From the NCBI GenBank assembly GCA_007115705.1, contig QXEO01002092.1, positions 496,001 through 560,000 of the forward strand: a DNA stretch of 64,000 nucleotides. Direction: 5' to 3'. Under the pieces are notes generated by a model that ran no database searches, had not been told where the DNA came from, and saw only the letters and a list, made by a program, of their open reading frames with translations. The translations under genes and the position numbers were made by a program. This stretch comes from Dactylis glomerata (taxonomy: Eukaryota > Streptophyta > Magnoliopsida > Poales > Poaceae). Shown in pieces: positions 55,669-64,000 of the stretch; position 1 is the stretch's first letter, and each line of letters starts with the position of its first letter.

Positions 55669-57201
55669 TGATACGTCTCAAACGTATCTATAATTTTTGA
55701 TGCTCCATGCTTGTTTTTGCACCATTTGCCTTGTGTTTTGTTACACTTCGTGGCGTTTTTATGCGATTTCCAGAACTAACCTATTGACAAGATGCCACAG
55801 TGCCAGTTCCCTGTTTTTTGCTATTTTTGTGTTTCAGAAAAGCTACACAGGAAATATTCTCGGAATTAGACAAAACAAGTTCCAGAAGTCTTATTTTTCC
55901 CGAAAGCTTCCAGAGAACCGAAGAGGAGGCGGAGTGGGGCCACGGGGGCCCCACACACCAGGGCGGCGCGGTCCAGGCCCTGGCCATGCCACCTAGGTGT
56001 GAGGGCGCCCTGGCAGCCCCCTGACGACGCCCCTTCGCCTGTATAAAGCCTCGGGACGAAAAACCCTAAAGGAGTCGGCGAAATTTCCAGAACAGTTCTG
56101 TAGCTCCGCCGCCGCCGCCGACGAATTTCGGGGGACAGAAGTCTCTGTTCCGGCACCCTGCCGGGACGGGGAATTGCCCCCGGAGCCATCTCCATCGGTC
56201 TCCATCGCCGTCTCCATCGACCTCACCGCCATCTCCATCAACCTTGTTGTCTCCTATGATGAGGAGGGAGTAGTTCACCCCTGGGGATGAGGGCTCTGCC
56301 GGTAGCTATGTGGTTCACCTCTCTCTCCCATGATGTGATCTTTATGTGATCGTGAGCTTTGTATCATGTTGAATAAGTAGATGCTACTCTTCTTCATTAT
56401 GTGTACTCTAGTGTGTTATTAAAGTAATATATTCCTCCTGCCATGGTGTAACGGTGACAGTGCGTGCATCGTGGTGGTACTTGGTCTAGGCTACGATTGT
56501 GATCTCTTATGGATTATGAGAATAATTATCACTATGATAGTATTGAAGTGATCTATTCCTTCTTTCATGGTGTAATGTTGACAGTGTGTGCACCGTGTTA
56601 GTACTTGGTCTAAGTTGCAATAATATTTATCTTGAGTTGTGATTTGATTTGGATATCTCTATGAGTGGTGTTTGTCAAGTACTTGATGAACTTTAAGGGG
56701 TGCTTCTGTAGCCACTACGCAATGATTAGTGTTATTCAATAGGAGAGTAATTCAGAGTAGCATAGTGAAGAGAAGTTATTTATTTGTTCAATTATGTTAT
56801 ATTTGTTGGGAGTGTGTCCACTATTGAAAGTATGATCCCTAGGCCTTGTTTCCAAGCTTTGCACACCGTTTACTTGCTGTTTTGTTACATGTTAGCTTGC
56901 TGCCATTTTTATTCCAGATTGCATTTACTACTTATAATCATCTATACCACTTGTATTTCACTATCTCTTCGCCGAACTAGTGCACCTATACATCTGACAA
57001 GTGTATTGGGTGTGTTGGGGATACAAGAGACTTTCTGTATCATAATTGCAGGGTTGCTTGAGAGGGATAGCTTTGACCTCTTCCTCCCTGAGTTCGATAA
57101 ACCTTGGGTGATCCACTTAAGGGAAACTTGCTGCTGCTCTACAAACCTCTGCACTTGGAGGCCCAACAAGTGTCTACAAGAATAGAAGTGCATATACATC
57201 A
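55669..57201 (+). repeat. E5 5' LTR
   Basis: From TGATACGTC to TACATCA; the end is fixed by divergence from the 3' LTR. The TATA box is tataaa at 56042-56047 (tatataaa in the 3' copy, about 61161). Confidence 0.95.
56042..56047 (+). promoter_or_regulatory. TATA box of E5 5' LTR
   Basis: tataaa about 373 bases into the LTR, after GC-rich sequence and before the transcribed gcctcgggac segment; kept in both LTRs. Confidence 0.55.
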
Positions 57202-57211
57202 AGCTCTTTTC

Positions 57212-57228
57212 TGGCGCCGTTGCCGGGG
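57212..57228 (+). other. E5 primer-binding site (tRNA-Asp-like)
   Basis: tggcgccgttgccgggg, an exact match to the expected complement, 10 bases after the LTR. Confidence 0.9.
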
Positions 57229-57341
57229 AGGTAAGGTAAAAGGTACTCGCATCCTCCTGTGTGAGTGCTCGGAGTTATTTCCTTTAGATTTTGCAATTAC
57301 ATCTTTTTGTTTCTTGTTTTTATTTTCACTTGTTAGGCTTA

Positions 57342-58052
57342 ATGGAAAACAAAGAGTTCTTTAGTCTTTTTCCTGAGTTTAGATATGAAGTGTTTGAAGA
57401 GAAAATTGAAAAACCTTTGGAGCTTAATTTGCATATTAATAGTGTTGTTAGTACGAATGCTTTGAACACTGGTATTGCTAATGCTATAGAAAAGTCTAAG
57501 CTTGGGGAAGCTGGTTTTGTTAAGCATGATATTTTTAGTTCCCCAGCTTTAGTAGAGAAAGTTTGCTCTGATGATATTTTATCTCCCCTATGTGATGTTC
57601 CTTCTTATGATGATATGTTTGAAGAATATGCTTTGCGAAATAGTTGTTCTCTAGCTTGTGATGATACTAAACCTCTAGTTTATGATGGCTATGATGATGA
57701 GTATAATATTTTCAGTTCACCTACTATTAAGGAGGAAACAAGGTATGACTACAATATGCCTCCTATTTTTGATGATTATGGTGATGAGAATAACTATTCT
57801 GTTGAATCTGCTCCTACTACTATTGTTCATGTGGGGAGTATTAATTCTTTTATGCATGTGGCTCATGATAGGAATGTTTTATGTGATAGTTATATTGTTG
57901 GTTCTATTCATGATGCTACTGAAAGTTATTATGAGAGAGGGAAATATGTTTTGAAGGATCTTTATAATATTGAGTTTCCCCTCTTTATGTTGCAATTCTT
58001 AAAGTTGTACTTGTTTTGCCTTCCTATGCTTTTTTGCTTTGCGCTTTTATGA
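57342..58052 (+). CDS. E5 236-residue ORF, function unknown
   Basis: ATG at 57342 (MENKEFFSLFPEFRYE), about 113 bases after the primer site, intact to the stop. The protein is acidic, with many Asp, Tyr and Glu (for example YDGYDDEYNIFSSP) and short repeated motifs of the form IFSSP (about residues 65 and 123). The last 25 residues are hydrophobic (PLFMLQFLKLYLF...), possibly one membrane segment or a shifted end. I recognise no family and no retroelement domain. It occupies the gag position. Confidence 0.5.
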   Translation: MENKEFFSLFPEFRYEVFEEKIEKPLELNLHINSVVSTNALNTGIANAIEKSKLGEAGFVKHDIFSSPALVEKVCSDDILSPLCDVPSYDDMFEEYALRNSCSLACDDTKPLVYDGYDDEYNIFSSPTIKEETRYDYNMPPIFDDYGDENNYSVESAPTTIVHVGSINSFMHVAHDRNVLCDSYIVGSIHDATESYYERGKYVLKDLYNIEFPLFMLQFLKLYLFCLPMLFCFALL

Positions 58053-60789
58053 CTTGTCTCTTTACAAGACTATTTTTCATAGGAAGTGGTTTAGATTTAA
58101 ATGTGTTCCATACTTGCTTTTTGATGCTCTCTATTGCTTTAAGTTCCTATATGGCGCCTTTGCCTCAAGCTTTTATATGGCGCCCACATGAGCATCTTTG
58201 CAAATTACTGCGCCTAGTTCAAAGGCATTAAAGAAAAGCACTCTTGGGAGATAACCCATTGTTTATTTTCAGTACTTTTTCTTTTATTTGAGTCTTGGAA
58301 GTTATTACTACTGTAATAACCGCTCCCTATCCTATTTATTTCGTTGTTGTGCCAAGAGAAGCCTCTAATTTGAGCGAGGTAAGATTTGGGGATGATGCTG
58401 TCCTGAAACAGTTTTCGGTGCTGCACCGTAAAAATTCGTGAAAATTCTCTGTATAACTTTTGGACCTGCGATTTCTTATGCATATGCCCCAGGTTATATC
58501 CAAACTTTCATTAGTTGAACACTTTTTTATTTGAGCAACAGAAAACCCTCTAAAAATTCGACCTTTGTCAGCTGTTCTGTTTTGACAGATTTCTGCCAAT
58601 ATTTGTGTTTGCCGCTTTATCGCTTTCTTTTTGAGTTCTTTTGATCACGGAACTTTTGGGGAAGTTGCTACAGTAGTATATTCTTTATATGTTGTGGTTT
58701 TGGGTTGAAACCTGAAGCAAAAAGGGTTGATTCATTACTATGCTTACACTACTGTTGCTAATAGATTTGTGTTTAGTTTTGTATGAAGGAAGTTTTCAAG
58801 TGTAGGGATCGGAGAGTGATGAGATGAGTTGAAGAATGGACAAAAGCTCAAGCTTGGGTATGCCCATGCATCACCCCAAGAAATATCCAAGAAGTACAAG
58901 CGTCAAAGCTTGGGGATGCCCCCGAGGCACCCCTTCTTCATCGGCAAAAATCAGGTCACCTTTCAAGACACTATATTTTTATTGCTTCATGCATTATGCG
59001 TTTTTCTTGGAGTGTCAGTTATTTTTAGTTTTCAGTTTTCTTTTGCTTTGTTTGCTGCAATAAATGGTTAGATCACATCATGTTTCCTTTGGAGGAGATG
59101 AACTCGCTTTTCATTTGTCAAGAACACTCTAGTTTTCACTCCTATCGTTTCAACGAGTGTTCTCTTTTTCTGCTACTGCGTTTAGTTTTCATTTTTTGCC
59201 TTGATTTGTGTTCAGATCTTGATTTATTTTTTCATCAAGGTGTATTTTTTCCTCTGATCTTTATTGGTTTTCATCAAAAGAGGTGCTTATAAAAAATTTG
59301 AATAGTGTTGGAAAAGAGAAAAAGCTTTATGCAAAAACAGTGGTACAAGAAGGAGCTTGGGTAGACTGCGGCTTAGGCTTTTGCATGTCGTGCTTGATGT
59401 CTTTTTGATAGTATGCTTATTGGTTTTACTGTAGCATTATTGTCTCAAATAACTGAGATTGCTTAATGAGCCTTTGAAAAAAATCATGCGTTGATTTTAT
59501 TATTTGGAAGCATTATTTTGGTTTTCTCCTTGATGCTTTATTTGGGTTGACTTGGCGCATGCTCACACATGTTCGACTCTTACAAAGTCGCCAATAGCCT
59601 CTATGATCATTTAGTTTTTGACTTTTGATGCCATCTTATGCTTCTTTTAATGTCGCTTTGTGGCTTTGCATGATTATGGCCGTTATTGCTCTCTTAGTTG
59701 GTCGCTCCCAGTCTTTTGCTAGCCCTCACCTTGTACTGAGTATGAGCTCTACTCGTGCATCCAACTCCTAAAAACCAAGTTTGCCATTGTGTCCACTAAA
59801 AAATTCCTATGCATGGTATTTGTAAGCCATTCCAAGTAAATTTTCATGTGCTACCTTTGAAAAAATCTTCAAAACACTTCTCATTTTGTGACACTGTTTT
59901 CAGCTCATGGGGACGTAGTGGTCGGATTTGCTATCTTCCATATTGTCTTATTCCGAAAAGAAAAAAAAGAAAAAAAGAAATAAAAAGAAATAAAAAAAGG
60001 CACTCCTCCATGGAATGTGAATGTTGGTGGGCACCCGATGGAATCGGTTAGCCATGGTTTGTGAAAGGAAAAAAGGTGGGGAGGAGTGCCAAGCTTTATA
60101 AAAGAGCACAAAAGTGCCAATCTCCCTCTCAAAAACTTGCTTCATTTTTGTATGGAAGATAGTAAGAACCCCATTGCCAGTCGTTGATAAAGACAACCAC
60201 CTCTCAAAACCAATTTTTATCTCTCTTTTTTACAAATGAAAAGCTCTAGCACATGTTAAATCACTGCTTCCCTCTGCGAAGGGCCTTTCTTTTACTTTTA
60301 TGTTGAGTCACCACCTTCTATCTTTATGCACCATTAAGAGAGCATAGTTGTCAATCTTAGGATAATGTGCATTGTCCCAAAGTTTATCATTGATTGATTC
60401 ATGACTATGGTTTCACTTGTTCTTAAATTATTTGTATCTAGTCGCCCTCTTAAACTTGAAGGTGTCCTATGCATTTATGTTTTGCTCTCTATTAAGGACA
60501 AGCTGAAAACCATTTGTATGTTTTTCCTTATGATTTGAACACACGTTTGACTTTCATTGTTTTATTTTCATGATCTTTTGTTTGTGTTCATTTTCATGTT
60601 TATAACATGGTTGCTAAGTTTCTTCTATCAAGATTATGTCTTTCATGCCCATGTTTTAAGTTCTTTTGATCCCAGCACTCAATGCTTTCATAGATGATCA
60701 AGATTGTGATGGTGCATGTCACCTCAATAATTATTTCGTTGTTATCACTTACCTACTCGAGGACGAGCAGGAGTTAAGCTTGGGGATGC
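58053..60789 (+). other. E5 internal noncoding block and polypurine tract
   Basis: Begins differently from E2-E4 for about 150 bases, then matches their shared block from ctgcgcctagttcaaagg (58209). It has the same hairpin and purine-run landmarks (about 58850-58930 and 59956-59998) and ends aagcttggggatgc before the 3' LTR. No gene is visible. Confidence 0.7.
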
Positions 60790-62331
60790 TGATACGTCTC
60801 AAACGTATCTATAATTTTTGATGCTCCATGCTTGTTTTTGCCCCATTTGCCTTGTGTTTCGGTACACTTCGTGGCGTTTTTATGCGATTTCCAAAACTAA
60901 CCTATTAACAAGATGCCACAGTGCCAGTTCCCTATTTTCTGTTGTTTTTGTGTTTCAGAAAAGCTACACAGGAAATATTCTCGGAATTGGACAAAATAAG
61001 TTCCAGAAGTCTTATTTTTCCCAGAAGCTTCCAGGAAACCGAAGAGGAGGCGGAGTGGGGCCACGAGGGCCCCACACACCAGGGCGGCGCGACCCATGCC
61101 CTGGCCATGCCACCTAGGTGTGAGGGCGCCCTGGCAGCCCCCTGACGACGCCCCTTCGCCTATATAAAGCCTCGGGATGGAAAACCCTAAAGGAGTCGGC
61201 GAAATTTCCAGAACAGTTCCGTAGCTCCGCCGCCGCCGACGACGAATTTCGGGGGACAGAAGTCTCTGTTCCGGCACCCTGCCGGGACGGGGAAGTGCCC
61301 TCGGAGCCATCTCCATCGGTCTCCATCGCCGTCTCCGCCGTCTCCATCGACCTCACCGCCATCTCCATCAACCTTGCTGTCTCCTATGATGAGGAGGGAG
61401 TAGTTCACCCCCGGGGCTGAGGGCTCTGCCGGTAGCTATGTGGTTCACCTCTCTCTCCCATGATGTGATCTTTATGTGATTGTGAGCTTTGTATCATATT
61501 GGATAAGTAGATGCTACTCTTCTTCATTATGTGTACTCTAGTGTGTTATTAAAGTAATCTATTCCTCCTGCCATGGTGTAACGGTGACAGTGCGTGCATC
61601 GTGGTGGTACTTGGTCTAGGCTACGATTGTGATCTCTTATGGATTATGAGAATAATTATAACTATGATAGTATTGAAGTGATCTATTCCTCCTTTCATGG
61701 TGTAATGTTGACAGTGTGTGCACCGTGTTAGTACTTGGTCTAAGTTGCAATAATATTTATCTTGAGTTGTGATTTGATTTGGATATCTCTATGAGTGGTG
61801 TTTGTCAAGTACTTGATGAACTTTAAGGGGTGCTTCTGTAGCCACTACACAATGATTAGTGTTATTCAATAGGAGAGTAATTCAGAGTAGCATAGTGAAG
61901 AGAAGTTATTTATTTGTTCAATTATGTTATATTTGTTGGGAGTGTGTCCACTAGTGAAAGTATGATCCCAAGGCCTTGTTTCCAAGCTTTGCACACCGTT
62001 TACTTGTTGTTTTGTTACATGTTCGCTTGCTGCCATTTTTATTCCAGATTGCATTTACTACTTATAATCATCTATACCACCTGCATTTCACTATCTCTTC
62101 GCCGAACTAGTGCACCTATACATCTGACAAGTGTATTAGGTGTGTTGGGGACACAAGAGACTTTCTGTATCGTAATTGCAGGGTTGCTTGAGAGGGATAG
62201 CTTTGACCTCTTCCTCCCTGAGTTTGATAAACCTTGGGTGATCCACTTAAGGGAAACTTGCTGCTGCTCTACAAACCTCTGCACTTGGAGGCCCAACAAG
62301 TGTCTACAAGAATAGAAGTGCGTAGACATCA
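60790..62331 (+). repeat. E5 3' LTR
   Basis: 1542 bp, TGATACGTC to GACATCA, followed by agcat and the resumed Tat-B gag frame. Few differences from the 5' copy are seen by eye. Confidence 0.95.
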
Positions 62332-62336
62332 AGCAT

Positions 62337-64000
62337 CTCCAAAAATCTAGACTCGTCCTTCCTATCGGTCGATGAGCAAGGAAATATCATACCAAAAACT
62401 CCCAAAGCAGCATTAGTGGCAGCTCAAGCATATCTATTCACCACTCGACCGAGCCCAGGAGACCCAAGGGAGCATATGCACATGGCAGTGTTAAACGGAT
62501 TAAAGATGGTAGGCAACAAGTTATCAGCAAAAGAAGAAGAGGCGTACCACAACAAGGGAGCGCACAAGCCAAGATCGCCTCGCCGTCACAATAGTCCTCG
62601 GCACAGAAGTGGTAGTCGTCGATCCCGATCACCATCACCAAAACAGCACGGGGGAACCCGAAAATCTCGATCTCCAAATAGAAGGTACGAAGACGATGAA
62701 AAAGAGATGGGAGCATCGTGCTTTACTCGCAGAGTTTGCACCACACCAGTACCCAAAGGATTCAAACTACCTCATGACCAACAAAAATACGACGGGTCAC
62801 AGGAGCCACAGTCATGGCTCTCGGATTACCTGCAAGCAGTACAAATATTAGGAGGAACCAAAGAAACAGCTATGCAAAGTTTGCAACTACACCTCACCGG
62901 CGCAGCAAGGTCATGGTTGAGCAAATTAGAAAAAGAAACTATCGGCAGCTGGGAAGATCTCACGAAACAATTCACATGCAACTTCAAGTCGACATACAAG
63001 CGGCCGGCATCCATAGAAGAAGTCAAAGCATGCGTACAACAACGCGGGGAAACGCTGAGGGCATATATCCAAAGATGGAGTCTCATCAAAAATTCAGCAG
63101 TCGAAGTGTCAGACGAAAGAGCAATAGATGCGTTCATAGCAGGCTTAAGGCGAGGAGACCTAGTCGAAGAAATGGGGAGAATCAAGCCGAAAACAGTGTC
63201 AGACCTAATGGACGTAGCAAACAGATTCGCAGATGGAGAAGACGCATGCAATAACAAACGAACGAGATCGCCAGAAGACGATAGAAGAAACAAATATGGA
63301 GGACAAAGAAGAAGATCCCACAATTACGACAACTATGGCTCCCACAGCCAAGTAGCCGCGGGATATAAGGATAACAACTACCAAGGGAGTGATCGCAGAA
63401 GCTCAGGATATCGAAGCTACGGGAAAGAGGAGTACAAGAAGTTCCAGGCCAGAGAATCTAGAGAGTACAACCCATCGCCAGAAGACATGTTGAACGGGCC
63501 CTGCCATATACACTCAGCGTTCGTCGATGGAAAGCGAGTATCCAGGCACACAATGAAAGATTGCACAACATTCTTGAAGCTACAGGAAGCGGCATTGAAC
63601 AAGCAAACAGGGGCAAAGCGGCAAGGATACGAGGGAAACAGCAATAACGCCACCGCGAGTCAGCAAGGAAACAACGGAGCTCCTCAAGGGCAGGACCAGC
63701 CAAATCAAGGACGCGACGACGACGGAGGGTACGTTCCATCCAAGGGGCACATCACAGCAATGATACAACCTGTGCCTAAGTCAAACAAAGAAGAGAAAAG
63801 CATAACCCGACAAATCAACCTAGCAATCACGGCACCTCCAGCTACAACGGAATACCTACATTGGTCAGAGCAACCAATCGAGTTCACTAGAGAAGATCAT
63901 CCCATAACAGTACCTCGGCCAGGAAATGCGCCTCTGGTACTCAAATCTCAGATTGGCACATATGATGTCGACAGAATATTCATGGACGCAGGAAGTGGAA
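62337..64000 (+). CDS. Tat-B gag main part and start of protease (open at window edge)
   Basis: Open for over 550 codons in the frame of codon 62332, with no stop to the window end. A Ser/Arg-rich segment (about 62560-62680) precedes the gag domain: HDQQKYDGSQEPQSWLSDYL, LHLTGAARSWLSKL, SWEDLTKQF, AYIQRWSLIKNS. Then comes an Arg/Asn/Gly-rich region and a C/H-containing segment (LNGPCHIHSAFVDGK). The protease starts near 63935 with FMDAGSG at the last bases. It is the intact counterpart of the Tat-A gag, and codons at Tat-A stops are sense here (EYLHWSEQ for EYL-stop-WSDQ). Confidence 0.85.

Larger units (their letters stand above)
55669..62331 (+). mobile_element. E5: non-autonomous Athila-type LTR retrotransposon in Tat-B
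   Basis: 6663 bp; LTRs 1533 and 1542 bp; target duplication agcat at 55664-55668 and 62332-62336. The interior has a primer site, one 236-residue ORF and the shared noncoding block. There is no gag, protease, RT or integrase motif. Its LTR begins like E2-E4 but the second half is different, so it is another subfamily. Confidence 0.96.
54769..64000 (+). mobile_element. Tat-B: second Tat-type interior, interrupted by E5, running off the right edge
   Basis: Primer site, first ORF and gag at 54771-55668, then E5 (55669-62331), then gag and the start of protease at 62337-64000. Removing E5 with one copy of the agcat duplication restores one frame from 55382 to the edge of the window. RT, integrase and the 3' LTR would lie beyond 64000. 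Confidence 0.85.

Overview
This is nuclear DNA from a large-genome grass. The elements are those typical of Triticeae (wheat, Aegilops, barley): Athila-type gypsy LTR retrotransposons primed by a tRNA-Asp-like site, CACTA elements with CACTA termini and TTTAGTCCCGG subterminal repeats, PIF/Harbinger-like elements with TTA/TAA target duplications, a Tat-type gypsy element, and one low-copy gene with introns. I assign no species or named repeat family. Homology statements come from recognising motifs by eye; no search was run.

Region 1 (1-35718) is one CACTA transposon (CACTA-1) blown apart by LTR retrotransposons. Its right terminus is at 35718; its left terminus is outside the window. On the minus strand it carries a decayed TNP2-type transposase (about 35160-31870), a 67-bp repeat block, exact 142-bp and 163-bp tandem arrays, and a second ORF (7876-7201). 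Into it went E1 (minus, 1-7199, autonomous-type Athila with gag, protease, RT/RNase H and integrase, running off the left edge), E2 (plus, 8749-21498, target duplication cccgg) and E4 (plus, 23331-31418, target duplication cgctg). E3 (minus, about 15059-20725) is nested in the 3' LTR of E2. E2, E3 and E4 lack RT and integrase; they share LTRs and a 2.6-2.9 kb noncoding block but carry different short ORFs.

Region 2 (35719-49036) is a small gene-bearing island. It holds a five-exon gene for a seven-helix MtN3/SWEET-like membrane protein (42254-43585), a 5'-truncated LINE (about 43880-44973), three PIF/Harbinger-like elements (36658-37525, 39752-41559, 44974-48056) and a non-autonomous CACTA (CACTA-2, 38635-41610, target duplication gta) that contains the second PIF-like element. 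The gene and the mobile elements have no evident functional link, apart from a possible 5' intron of the gene that would span CACTA-2.

Region 3 (49037-64000) is a Tat-type gypsy arrangement: an inverted LTR fragment, an LTR, a decayed internal domain without integrase (Tat-A), a second LTR, and a second, better preserved internal domain (Tat-B) running off the right edge. E5 (plus, 55669-62331, target duplication agcat), another Athila-type non-autonomous element, is inserted in the Tat-B gag frame. I found no tRNA or rRNA genes, CRISPR arrays or bacterial-type operons, and no clear new biological system. The most unusual points are the E2 LTR that has swallowed an older primer-binding site, the coding-module swapping among E2/E3/E4, the inverted repeat inside the third PIF-like element, and the shared-LTR Tat tandem.
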